Part shown: positions 9,594 to 17,938 of the stretch, piece after piece | Position numbering within the stretch: position 1 is the first letter of the stretch | Layout: each line of letters starts with the position of its first letter | Assembly (NCBI GenBank): GCA_947504205.1 | Contig: CANNGL010000001.1 | Coordinates: forward strand, 372,001-436,000 | Direction: 5' to 3' | Length of the DNA: 64,000 bases | Origin: an uncultured Litoreibacter sp. | GTDB lineage: Bacteria > Pseudomonadota > Alphaproteobacteria > Rhodobacterales > Rhodobacteraceae | Notes under the pieces: model-generated | What the model was told of the DNA's origin: nothing | The model's database searches: none | What the model saw: only the letters and a program-made list of their open reading frames with translations | Program-made: the position numbers and the translations under genes

Positions 9594-10336
9594 CAATGCG
9601 CTCCCAGATAGGCGTCAATGACGCGCGGGTCATCCTGGATATCTTCGGGCTTGCCAGACGCCAGCATCTCGCCATGAGCCAGACAATAGACCGTGTCGGC
9701 CATGTTCATGATTACCCGCATATTGTGTTCGATGATCAGCAACGTGATGCCAAATTCAGAATTGGCGCGCTTAAGGCGATCAATCAGGCCGTTGATCAGT
9801 GTCGGGTTGATCCCTGCCGTTGGCTCATCAAGAAGCAAAACAGTCGGCTCGTTCATCAATGCCATCGCGAATTCCAGAAGCTTTTGCTGACCGAATGACA
9901 ATGAGCCCGAACGCAGATTGCGCTTTTCGTAGAGACCTACAAACTCCAGCAGATGCTCGGCTCGCTCGTAATCCTCGCGCGTGTTTCGCTTCAACGCGTC
10001 CATCAACGACATCTTGCGATGGGGCAGGGAGATCAGCATGTTCTGTACGCAGTTCATCGCTCCGTAGATGCGGGTTGTCTGAAAGGTTCGCAGAAGGCCC
10101 AAGCGTGCGATCTCAGGCACCAGCATTTTCGAGATTTCCTGGCCCTCGAACTTAATGCTGCCCTTGTCGATCGGGTGATAGCCGACGATCGAGTTGAACA
10201 GGGTCGTCTTGCCTGATCCATTTGGTCCGATCAGACCGGTGATGCCGCCTTTCTCAACTTTCATCGAGATATCGGCGTTTGCCTTCACACCGCCGAAGGA
10301 TTTGGAAACACCGTTCAGTTCAATAATGCTACTCAT
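9593..10336 (-). CDS. livG: Branched-chain amino-acid-type ABC transporter ATPase (LivG-like)
   Basis: 247 residues. Walker A GPNGSGKTT (37-45), an LSFGQQK signature and Walker B 'VLLLDEPTAGINP' followed by 'IIEHNM' are the LivG pattern; LivG carries IEHDM/N where LivF carries VEQN. It pairs with LivF as the second cytoplasmic ATPase of the importer. The start overlaps the livM stop by 4 bp (ATGA) and its stop overlaps the livF start, so the ATPase genes are translationally coupled. Confidence 0.91.
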   Translation of the reverse strand: MSSIIELNGVSKSFGGVKANADISMKVEKGGITGLIGPNGSGKTTLFNSIVGYHPIDKGSIKFEGQEISKMLVPEIARLGLLRTFQTTRIYGAMNCVQNMLISLPHRKMSLMDALKRNTREDYERAEHLLEFVGLYEKRNLRSGSLSFGQQKLLEFAMALMNEPTVLLLDEPTAGINPTLINGLIDRLKRANSEFGITLLIIEHNMRVIMNMADTVYCLAHGEMLASGKPEDIQDDPRVIDAYLGAH

Positions 10337-11364
10337 TGCGCTGCCTCCACCGGTTTCTCCTCGATGGTTTCACCGAACCATTCCGGCTTTTTCGTCGCCA
10401 GCCAACCCATCAGTCCATCCTGGAAATAGACCACGACGACCACGATCAGCGCTCCAAGCGCAACCCATTGCCAGCCGAGGAAATAGTTCCATGTCAGCTC
10501 TTTGAAGACATGGAACATGATTGCGCCAATCACAGGACCCCAAAGCGTGCCTTTGCCGCCCAAAAGCACACAAACGACCATGAAGATACCAAGGTTGATG
10601 GTTTGATAGGCTGTTTCCAGAGGTTCGAAGTGGATGAGCTGGAAGGCAGAGATCGCACCCGCGACACCAACGAAGAAGGCCGACATCGCCCATGCCACCA
10701 GTTTGTAGCGTAATGTATGGATGCCCATCGCTTCGGCTTTTTCCTCATCGTCCCGGATCGCGTTGATCGCGGCCCCGAAACGGGTCGAGTAGAGCCACTT
10801 GCAAAACATGAATAGAGCGACGCCCGTGGCGGCGTAGAGGAAGTAGATCAGGAACTTGAAGTTCTCAAAGTCACCCGGTGGGCTGGGCATGGAAATACCC
10901 TGGCCACCACCGACCCAATCCCAGTTCGATACCAGCTCACCTGCCGCAATCGCTACGCCCAAAGTGCCGATGGCGAAGTAGGGGCCACGCAGCCCAAATG
11001 TCAGGTATCCGATGATGATCGCGCAAAGCGAGCAGAACAGTCCCGCCGCAATCAGACTGAGCGCAAGGCCGGTATAGTATTGCGTGGGCGTCCACTCATA
11101 GATGCCGCCACCCGAGGCTGCGGTGTATTCACCAACATTGTAAACAAGTCCGATGGTGACAACTGCGGCCACATACATACCTGTGCCGTAGAAGAAGATG
11201 TTCCCGAGCGAGTTGTATCCCATCTGCCCGCCGGTCATGTCCCAGCTCAGGGCTACGATGATCATCAGCCACAAGGTTGCCAGCTGGGTATTGTAGGCGG
11301 GAAACAGGAATGGCGCGACGATCGTAAAAGCGATGATTGCGATGTAGAGAAGTGCTTTGTTCAT
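10333..11364 (-). CDS. livM: Branched-chain amino-acid-type ABC transporter permease (LivM-like)
   Basis: 343 residues, about ten hydrophobic segments. The LivM signature is visible as 'LRGPYFAIGTLGVA' and, in the cytoplasmic coupling loop, 'STRFGAAINAIRDDEEKAEAMGI', which contacts the ATPases. It is an integral membrane subunit of the importer and follows livH by 10 bp. The Pro/Glu-rich hydrophilic C-terminus (about the last 20 residues, after WFGE) is cytoplasmic in appearance. Family-level assignment is firm, substrate unknown. Confidence 0.9.
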   Translation of the reverse strand: MNKALLYIAIIAFTIVAPFLFPAYNTQLATLWLMIIVALSWDMTGGQMGYNSLGNIFFYGTGMYVAAVVTIGLVYNVGEYTAASGGGIYEWTPTQYYTGLALSLIAAGLFCSLCAIIIGYLTFGLRGPYFAIGTLGVAIAAGELVSNWDWVGGGQGISMPSPPGDFENFKFLIYFLYAATGVALFMFCKWLYSTRFGAAINAIRDDEEKAEAMGIHTLRYKLVAWAMSAFFVGVAGAISAFQLIHFEPLETAYQTINLGIFMVVCVLLGGKGTLWGPVIGAIMFHVFKELTWNYFLGWQWVALGALIVVVVVYFQDGLMGWLATKKPEWFGETIEEKPVEAAQ

Positions 11365-11374
11365 CCCCGCGCCC

Positions 11375-12286
11375 TCACTTCAACACTTGACGGTTGCGTT
11401 TTTGCTGGCTCAGGCGATAGGCCAGAACCAACAACAACAGCAGAACCGCGATCGCTTGCTGATACCCGATCCCGAAGATGTGGGAGCCGTATTGCTCGGC
11501 GGCGCCAATCCCCAGACCTGCAGCGATGACGCCCGGCAGATTTCCCAGGCCCGCGGCAGTCACAATGACAAAAGCGCGCACGGAATAGGTGATGCCGTAG
11601 AAGGGCTGAATGACCCAGACCATCACGATGATTGCGCCGGCGGCCCCGCAGATGGCAGCGTTCAGTGAGAAGGTGAAGGCATAGACCTTTTCTGTATCAA
11701 TCCCGAGCACGCGCGCGGCTCGAGCGTCCTGAGCTGTGGCGCGAATGGCCTGACCCATGCGGGATTTTTTCATGAACAGGATAACGGCAGTGGCCAATGC
11801 AGCGGCCATGCAAACCCCGATAAGCTTGGCCATCGGGATGTCGATCAATCCATCGGCAAAATAAAGCGTCGGCAACTCAAGGTTCACGGATTGGGTGTCA
11901 GAACCAAACATCAGGTTCATGATCTGCGCCATCATGATGGCCAGACCGAATGTCGCCAGAAGTGACGTGAACAGATCGCGTTCAATCACGCGGGTAATCA
12001 GGAGTTTGTATATGACCCATCCAAGGACCCACATCAGCGCAAAGGCGGCAGGCACTCCGAACAGTGGGTTGATGCCCCATTGAGCCAAGGTCCAACTAAC
12101 ATATCCACCCGCGATGACGAAATCGCCCTGTGCGAGGTTTTTGACGTTCATCACCCCCCAGACCAGCGCCAGCCCGTAGGCCGACAGGGCAAACAGCGCA
12201 CCGATCATGACCCCGTCGATGATGATCTTCAGGTTCACAATCGGGTATTCCAGCAGTAGCTGCAGGTTAAAAAGTATCTGATCCAT
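11375..12286 (-). CDS. livH: Branched-chain amino-acid-type ABC transporter permease (LivH-like)
   Basis: 303 residues with about eight membrane segments. It shows LivH features: 'GLALVWGVMNVKNLAQGDFVIAGGY' near the N-terminus and the coupling loop 'SRMGQAIRATAQDARAARVLGI'. It is the first permease gene after the binding protein, separated from it by about 100 bp that holds a strong hairpin. The C-terminus is short and basic (QQKRNRQ). It forms the membrane channel with LivM. Confidence 0.9.
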   Translation of the reverse strand: MDQILFNLQLLLEYPIVNLKIIIDGVMIGALFALSAYGLALVWGVMNVKNLAQGDFVIAGGYVSWTLAQWGINPLFGVPAAFALMWVLGWVIYKLLITRVIERDLFTSLLATFGLAIMMAQIMNLMFGSDTQSVNLELPTLYFADGLIDIPMAKLIGVCMAAALATAVILFMKKSRMGQAIRATAQDARAARVLGIDTEKVYAFTFSLNAAICGAAGAIIVMVWVIQPFYGITYSVRAFVIVTAAGLGNLPGVIAAGLGIGAAEQYGSHIFGIGYQQAIAVLLLLLVLAYRLSQQKRNRQVLK

Positions 12287-12341
12287 GGCGATTGCCTTGG
12301 CCTCCCCCCGGTCGCTCGTTCAGCGAGCTTATTTGTAGGAA

Positions 12342-12367
12342 ACGCCGGGCAATGTGGTGCCCGGCGT
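12342..12367 (-). other. Intercistronic hairpin between binding protein and livH
   Basis: A perfect 10-bp GC-rich stem (12342-12351 with 12358-12367, loop of 6) lies between the binding-protein stop and livH. It has no clear U-tract on the minus strand. Hairpins here often stabilise the upstream binding-protein message or partly stop transcription, so that the binding protein exceeds the permeases. That role is inferred from position. Confidence 0.6.
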
Positions 12368-12390
12368 CATTGCTTTAAGGCTCTTGTCCT

Positions 12391-13620
12391 TTAGGGACGT
12401 GGCCAAACCAGTTCGTGGCTGGCGAAGTCCGAAGGTGCAACAACGTTATATTCGCCGCCTTGGATCTGACGCAGCACCATTGGCTTGGCGATGTTGTTGC
12501 CAAACTCGGAAAATTTGATGCCACCGTAGAAGGTCATCAGGTCGGTTTCGGAGATCGCATCACGAACCGCTTCCTTGTCGAGCGTACCAGCCCGCTCGAA
12601 CGCGTCCTTGAAGACATAGACAGCGGCTGAAGCCTGTGCAGTCTGATAAGGCACCTTCTTGTCCGTGTACTCAGGATAAGCCGCTTTGAATTCCTGTTCG
12701 TAATTCGCGGCAGTGCCGAAAATCGGGTCTTCATAGCTCAGTGTTTCAGCCCATTGGGTCGAGCACAGAACATTCTCCGCGAAATCCCCGAAGTTGCCTG
12801 TCACATCGGCCGCTTCGCAGTGGGTGATTGCAACCATTGGAACACTGATCTTCTGTTCGCCGATCTGGCGTACGGCCGTTGCGGCGCCTTTCGAGTGACC
12901 AGAGACAATAAGCACATCCGGCTTAACCAGCTTCACCTTTGTCAGGATGGCGGTCATATCGGACAGATCGCGCGGCAATTTTTCGTCCAGCACGATTTTC
13001 ATGTCAAATTTGCCCGCGTCCTCCAGAACACCCGCACGGATATCAAGCGAGAAGGGGTCGTTTTCGACTGCGACAGCAACCTTGACCTCTGAAGGATCCT
13101 TGCCTTCCTTCTTTGCCTGCTCTGCAGCCAAAGTAATGGCGGAGGCGAGGTATTGCTCCGATGTGGAAAGAACAGCAAAGAGATACTTGTAGCCCTTGTT
13201 GAAGAGCGAACGTGATGCGCCCTCAGCTTCGACCATCGGGATCTGATATTTCTCAGTCACAGGCGCAATCGCCTTGGTCATGCCGGATGAATACGGCCCA
13301 AGCATGTATTGAACGCCGTCCTGATTGATCAGGCGTTCTGCCAGCGTCGCGCCGCGGTCACCTTTGGATTCGTCGTCGTAGTAGATGACCTTGAAGTTGT
13401 AGCATTTGTCGCCAATTTTGATTCCGCCATTCTCGGCGATCTTCTTCATGGCGAATTCATAGCCGTTTTGAGCGTGAACACCGTTGGTCGCGTATTTGCC
13501 GGTCAGCGAGATGGCAGATCCAAGGACCAGATCTTCACAAGCATGTCCATCTGCATAAGCCGCGCCACCTACAAGCGTCGCGGACGCAATGACACTCAAC
13601 GCAATATTGCGCAGTTTCAT
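12391..13620 (-). CDS. Periplasmic substrate-binding protein of Liv-type ABC transporter
   Basis: 409 residues from the ATG at 13620, chosen because GGGAGGAAATCC lies just upstream and a clear signal peptide follows (cleavage after AYA, about residue 22). It belongs to the type I periplasmic-binding family (LivJ/peripla_BP_6): 'LGSAISLTGKYATNG' at the start of the mature domain and 'KVIYYDDESKGDRGATLAERLI' are characteristic. It captures substrate in the periplasm for the LivHMGF complex encoded just downstream. A longer frame upstream of this start lacks a signal peptide and a Shine-Dalgarno. The ligand is not predictable; a branched-chain amino acid or similar carboxylate is the default. 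Confidence 0.9.
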   Translation of the reverse strand: MKLRNIALSVIASATLVGGAAYADGHACEDLVLGSAISLTGKYATNGVHAQNGYEFAMKKIAENGGIKIGDKCYNFKVIYYDDESKGDRGATLAERLINQDGVQYMLGPYSSGMTKAIAPVTEKYQIPMVEAEGASRSLFNKGYKYLFAVLSTSEQYLASAITLAAEQAKKEGKDPSEVKVAVAVENDPFSLDIRAGVLEDAGKFDMKIVLDEKLPRDLSDMTAILTKVKLVKPDVLIVSGHSKGAATAVRQIGEQKISVPMVAITHCEAADVTGNFGDFAENVLCSTQWAETLSYEDPIFGTAANYEQEFKAAYPEYTDKKVPYQTAQASAAVYVFKDAFERAGTLDKEAVRDAISETDLMTFYGGIKFSEFGNNIAKPMVLRQIQGGEYNVVAPSDFASHELVWPRP

Positions 13621-13838
13621 GGATTTCCTCCCAGAAATTATGTTTGTCGCGAGCCTCTTGGTTTGGGCTCCGTCCGATGAGCCTACACGTAAATGCTTAG
13701 CGATCAAGGGAAGTGGCCGAGAAACCGTGTCGCGATCCGGTTGCAAACCGTCGCAAGCGGTGATCATATTCACGGCATGAGCCCCCGAAGGGGCGCGATA
13801 CCAAGTGCCTTTCAGGCACAACCAACCGGGAGTAATTC

Positions 13839-15416
13839 ATGACACGTTTGACGACTTTGGCCGCTGTTCTTTTGGCCAGCACCGCTCTTGGCGCATCTGC
13901 CGAGACCTTGAAATGGGCGCGCGCTGGGGACGCGTTGACGCTCGACCCGCATGCACAAAACGAAGGCCCGACCTCGGCGCTTGCGCACCAGATCATGGAG
14001 CCGCTTGTGATGCGCGACATGACCGGTGCCATTGTTCCAGCGCTGGCCACAGAGTGGAACCCATCGGAAGAAAATCCCAATGTCTGGGTGTTTCAGTTAC
14101 GCGAAGGCGTGTCATTCCATGACGGTTCGGCCTTTGACAGTGAAGATGTGGTCTTCTCTCTGAACCGCGCCATGACCGAAGACAGTGATTACAAAGAGCT
14201 GCTTGCCTCGGTCAAAGAAGTGCGCGCGGCAGGGCCCCTGACCGTTGAGATTGAAACCAACGGTCCAAACCCAATCATGCCCAACAACCTGACCAACATG
14301 TTCATGATGGATAAAACATGGGCCGAGGCGAACAACGCCGTGAAGGTGCAGGATTACGAAGGTGGCGAAGATACATTCGCCGCCAAGAATGCCAACGGCA
14401 CCGGGCCTTACAAACTGGTCAGCCGTGAGCCAGACGTCAGAACTGTAATGGAAATCAACGATGCCTATTGGGGCAAGGATGAGTTTCCAATGGAGGTGAC
14501 CCGGATCGAATACACACCGATCCAGAACGCTGCGACCCGTGTGGCAGCCTTGCTGTCAGGTGAAGTGGACTTCATTCAGGATGTACCTGTTCAAGACCTT
14601 GAGCGCGTTGCCGCAACAGATGGCTTGGATGTGCGTACGGCGCCACAAAACCGGGTGATCTTTTTCGGTATGAACATGGGCGACGCTGACCTGAAGAACG
14701 ACAATGTAGAGGGCAAGAACCCGCTCTCCGACGTTCGTGTGCGTAGGGCCATGTCGATGGCGATCAACCGTGATGCGATCAAGAAGGTCGTTATGCGCGA
14801 CCAGTCAGCCCCTGCTGGCATGATCTCACCGCCGTTTGTGAACGGCTGGGATGAGACGATGGATGCCTCCTCGAAAACCGATGTCGACGGAGCGAAGGCA
14901 CTGATGGCCGAAGCAGGCTACGGCGATGGGTTCTCGATCCAGCTCGACTGCCCGAATGATCGCTACATCAATGATGAGGCGATTTGTCAGGCGGCTGTCG
15001 GTATGCTTGCGCAGGTTGGCGTGACCGTGAATCTCGATGCCAAGCCAAAGGCGCAGCATTTCCCGCTGATCAACAATCTGGAGACGGATTTCTACATGCT
15101 CGGCTGGGGCGTTCCGACTTACGACTCGGAATACATCTTTAACTTCCTGGCACACACGAAGGGTGAGAAATATGGCTCATGGAACGGCACACGCTATTCC
15201 AATCCTGATCTGGACGCGAAAATTCAGGCCTTGGCGTCCGAAACGGATCTCGAAAAGCGGAACGCTGACATCGCATCGATCTGGGAGGTCGTTCAGGAAG
15301 AACAGCTCTACATTCCTATCCACCACCAGGTTCTGAACTGGGGCATGAAGTCTGGCGTTGACACGGTTGTTGCCCCTGACGACACGGCCAAGTTCAAGTA
15401 CTTCAAGCTGAACTAA
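13839..15416 (+). CDS. Family-5 (dipeptide/oligopeptide-type) periplasmic binding protein
   Basis: 525 residues with a signal peptide cleaved after ASA (about residue 21). The extracellular solute-binding protein family 5 pattern is clear: 'DALTLDPHAQNEGPT', 'LATEWNPSEENPNVWVFQLREGVSFHDG', 'EDVVFSLNRA' and 'NGTGPYKLVSREP'. Such proteins deliver peptides, opines, glutathione or other solutes to Dpp-like permeases. No permease lies beside it: it is flanked by a divergent Liv binding protein and a terminator, so it is an orphan here. The protein at 19387-20952 is a clear paralogue (shared 'EFTPIQN-AT-VAALLSG', 'LDCPNDRYINDEAICQA'). The two may share the permease encoded at 25-30 kb. Confidence 0.9.
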   Translation: MTRLTTLAAVLLASTALGASAETLKWARAGDALTLDPHAQNEGPTSALAHQIMEPLVMRDMTGAIVPALATEWNPSEENPNVWVFQLREGVSFHDGSAFDSEDVVFSLNRAMTEDSDYKELLASVKEVRAAGPLTVEIETNGPNPIMPNNLTNMFMMDKTWAEANNAVKVQDYEGGEDTFAAKNANGTGPYKLVSREPDVRTVMEINDAYWGKDEFPMEVTRIEYTPIQNAATRVAALLSGEVDFIQDVPVQDLERVAATDGLDVRTAPQNRVIFFGMNMGDADLKNDNVEGKNPLSDVRVRRAMSMAINRDAIKKVVMRDQSAPAGMISPPFVNGWDETMDASSKTDVDGAKALMAEAGYGDGFSIQLDCPNDRYINDEAICQAAVGMLAQVGVTVNLDAKPKAQHFPLINNLETDFYMLGWGVPTYDSEYIFNFLAHTKGEKYGSWNGTRYSNPDLDAKIQALASETDLEKRNADIASIWEVVQEEQLYIPIHHQVLNWGMKSGVDTVVAPDDTAKFKYFKLN

Positions 15417-15438
15417 AGTCGAGAGACACCGCAGTTCG

Positions 15439-15468
15439 AAAAGCCCCCACGTTCGGGGGCTTTTCTTA
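15439..15468 (+). terminator. Rho-independent terminator
   Basis: Ten-base-pair stem AAAAGCCCCC/GGGGGCTTTT (15439-15448 with 15455-15464, loop of 6) followed by a T-rich run. It lies 23 bp after the orphan binding-protein gene. The A-rich left arm makes it potentially bidirectional, serving the convergent LysR gene too. Confidence 0.88.
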
Positions 15469-15504
15469 TTTGGGGGTGGCGCTTTCTCTTGCGGCGATGA
15501 GGCG

Positions 15505-16389
15505 CTACGGAGCTTTGCTGAGCAACTGAACCACCTCGTCAGTTTCCGGGCGACGTCGTGTGTTTTGTGGCACATGAACGATAAGCGATTTGCCTGTGCT
15601 GCACGAAAAACTGTGCATCGCTCGCAGGTCGCCATCAGAAAGTGCGTCTTCGATCAGGCACAGATGCCCCATCAGTGCGCCAGCCCCGGCTTTGGCCTCT
15701 TCAACCGCGAGACTATAGAGGGAAAACTGCGGTCCGTTTTGCGCGTCACGAATTTGTATACCCGAATTCTCCGCCCACATGGACCAATCCTGCATCCATG
15801 TTTGGTCGTGGAGAAGCGACATGACTTCAAAAGGGTCATCCCCCTGACTGCGGTCCAAAAGGCTCGGCGCGCAAACAGGGATGATCTCGTCTGGGCAGAT
15901 ACTGATCTGATCTGGTGAGTCATTGGGCGCAGCAAAGAAAATTGACAGATCGAACAATTCCCGCGACAGGCTTGGTGGCGTCTCCATGGCGGTGACTGAG
16001 AAGCTGATTTGCGGGAAAGTCTCGCGTATTTTGCTAAGCCGCTTTGGCAACCAAAGTTGCGCTATCGACGGCAGCGCAGCGATATGAAATTCAGCATCTG
16101 ACTTGAGATTGCGCAAGGCGCGGGTCGCATCCGCCAGCGCGTCGAACGCTTTGGTAAAGTCCGACACAAGTGCTTGCCCTGCCTTTGTCAAAGCCACACC
16201 TTGAGCGTTCCGACGGAACAGGGGCATGCCCGCCCAGCTTTCCAGCGCTTTGACATGTTGAGATATAGCGCCAGCGGTGACGTTCAGTTCTTCCGCCGCG
16301 CCGACAAAGCTGGCGTGACGTGCCGCCGCCTCGAAAGCGCGCATTGCATTCAAGGGGGGACCTTTCGGCCGCTTGGGCGCAACACTCAT
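15505..16389 (-). CDS. LysR-family regulator, GcvA-like
   Basis: 294 residues. The N-terminal winged helix-turn-helix covers about residues 13-72: 'LNAMRAFEAAARHASFVGAAEELNVT' then 'GAISQHVKALE' and 'PLFRRNAQGVALTKAG', the GcvA subgroup pattern. A periplasmic-binding-like effector domain follows. It is transcribed divergently from the SHMT-like gene at 16487 across about 97 bp, the classic LysR/target arrangement, so it probably controls that gene and itself. The effector is unknown; glycine/serine metabolism is suggested only by the neighbour. Confidence 0.9.
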   Translation of the reverse strand: MSVAPKRPKGPPLNAMRAFEAAARHASFVGAAEELNVTAGAISQHVKALESWAGMPLFRRNAQGVALTKAGQALVSDFTKAFDALADATRALRNLKSDAEFHIAALPSIAQLWLPKRLSKIRETFPQISFSVTAMETPPSLSRELFDLSIFFAAPNDSPDQISICPDEIIPVCAPSLLDRSQGDDPFEVMSLLHDQTWMQDWSMWAENSGIQIRDAQNGPQFSLYSLAVEEAKAGAGALMGHLCLIEDALSDGDLRAMHSFSCSTGKSLIVHVPQNTRRRPETDEVVQLLSKAP

Positions 16390-16486
16390 TTCTTAGCCTT
16401 AGTTTTTCTACGGCAAGAAATAGCAATTCTGCTTTGCACTGTCACCGTTAGTCTTTCAAGATCGGCGCAACGATGGAGGATACGAC

Positions 16487-17794
16487 GTGACACTTGCGCA
16501 AAGAGATTGGGTGCCGGGCGCCAGCGAAACCCTAGTTCAGGACATAGCTGCGAAAGCCACTACGTTGTCGTCTGAAAGCCTCCTGTCGCGGATTGCACAT
16601 CTGGCTGAAAAAAACCGGCTGATCCATGAGGAAGAGTGCTTCAATCTCAATCCCGCAACAAATGTCATGAACCCCAAAGCAGAGGCGTTGCTGGCCTCCG
16701 GCATCGGGTCTCGGCCCTCGCTGGGATATCCGGGCGACAAGTATGAGATGGGACTAGAGGCTATTGAAGAGATCGAAGTTATCGCAGCCCAACTTTGCGC
16801 AGATGTCTTTGACGCAAAATTTGCTGAGGTACGTGTTCCATCGGGGGCGATTGCAAATCTCTATGGTTTTATGGCGACCTGTAAGCCCGGCGACACGATC
16901 ATCGCGCCGCCTGCTTCCATCGGGGGGCATGTGACCCATCACGTCGCAGGGTGTGCGGGGCTTTACGGGTTGCGTACCATCGATGCCCCGGTGAATGCCG
17001 ATGGCTATACGATTGATCTAGACCAGCTGCGAACCTTGGCGCTTTCTGAGCGGCCAAAGCTGATCACCGTTGGCGGCAGCCTCAACCTCTTCGAGCATCC
17101 TGTTGCCCAGGTGCGGACCATTGCCGATGAGATTGGCGCGAAAGTCATGTTCGACGCGGCGCATCAATGTGGGATCATTGCAGGACGAGCTTGGTCAAAC
17201 CCGCTGACCGAAGGCGCGCATTTTATGACGATGAGCACCTACAAAAGCCTTGGTGGCCCGGCGGGTGGTCTGATTGTGTCTAATGATGCGGAGATGGCCG
17301 AAGCGCTTGATGCCATCGCTTTCCCCGGTATGACGGCAAATTTTGATGCTGCGAAAACGGCAGCATTGGCCGTTACGATGCTGGATTGGCGGGACCATGG
17401 TCAAGCCTACGCCAAAGAGATGATCGCCATGTCGCAAGCCCTTGCAGCGGCGTTGGATGGGCAGGGCGTTCCGGTCTTTTCTGGTGCGCAAGGTTTCACA
17501 AGATCTCATCAATTCGCCGTTCTGGCCGAGTCCTTCGGAGGCGGGCAAGCTGCATCCAAGCTGCTGCGCAAGAAAGGCTTCCTCGCCTGCGGTATTGGTC
17601 TGCCCGTGGCTGCGGTCGAGGGCGACATGAACGGTCTGCGGATCGGAACGCCTGAACTGGTGCGTTGGGGCATGACATCCAAGGACGCGGGTAAATTGGC
17701 GGAACTGATCAAGCGGGGACTGAACGACGAGCCGATTGCGGCAGAGGTCTCTTCTTGGCGCAAGGTGTTTTCCGATCTTCACTTTGTGCATTGA
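16487..17794 (+). CDS. PLP-dependent enzyme, divergent serine hydroxymethyltransferase-like
   Basis: 435 residues, fold type I PLP enzyme related to serine hydroxymethyltransferase (SHMT). Visible SHMT landmarks are 'YPGDKYEMGLEAIEEIE' (81-97), 'PSGAIANLYGFMATCKPGDTI', GGHVTHH (146-152), 'FDAAHQCGIIAG' (222-233, Asp and His for the cofactor) and the Schiff-base segment STYKSLGGPAGG with Lys253. The usual SHMT 'TTTHK' is changed to MSTYK, so the residue before the PLP lysine is Tyr instead of His. Hence a related aldol or retro-aldol reaction on an amino acid (such as 2-methylserine or a beta-hydroxy amino acid) is as likely as housekeeping glycine synthesis. It starts with GTG after GGAGGATACGAC. 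It is controlled presumably by the divergent LysR. Confidence 0.8.
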   Translation: MTLAQRDWVPGASETLVQDIAAKATTLSSESLLSRIAHLAEKNRLIHEEECFNLNPATNVMNPKAEALLASGIGSRPSLGYPGDKYEMGLEAIEEIEVIAAQLCADVFDAKFAEVRVPSGAIANLYGFMATCKPGDTIIAPPASIGGHVTHHVAGCAGLYGLRTIDAPVNADGYTIDLDQLRTLALSERPKLITVGGSLNLFEHPVAQVRTIADEIGAKVMFDAAHQCGIIAGRAWSNPLTEGAHFMTMSTYKSLGGPAGGLIVSNDAEMAEALDAIAFPGMTANFDAAKTAALAVTMLDWRDHGQAYAKEMIAMSQALAAALDGQGVPVFSGAQGFTRSHQFAVLAESFGGGQAASKLLRKKGFLACGIGLPVAAVEGDMNGLRIGTPELVRWGMTSKDAGKLAELIKRGLNDEPIAAEVSSWRKVFSDLHFVH

Positions 17795-17938
17795 TGGCGG
17801 GAGCGGCGATCAGTCGTCTGAATTGTCCAATGTGGTTGCAGCCTTAGGCCAAACTGGACAGATCATTCGTCGCAAGTATTGAACCGTTTTCAAGACGGGT
17901 GCCGATGCTCGTATTGATCACATCTGCGGCGGGCAGAG

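Noticed and set aside
13621-13821. 67-codon N-terminal extension of the first Liv binding protein
   Set aside because: The extension has no Shine-Dalgarno and hides a proper signal peptide that begins at 13620.
17823-17862. Imperfect TGTCCA/TGGACA hairpin between two convergent genes
   Set aside because: Stem is broken and without a T-run; too weak to call a terminator.
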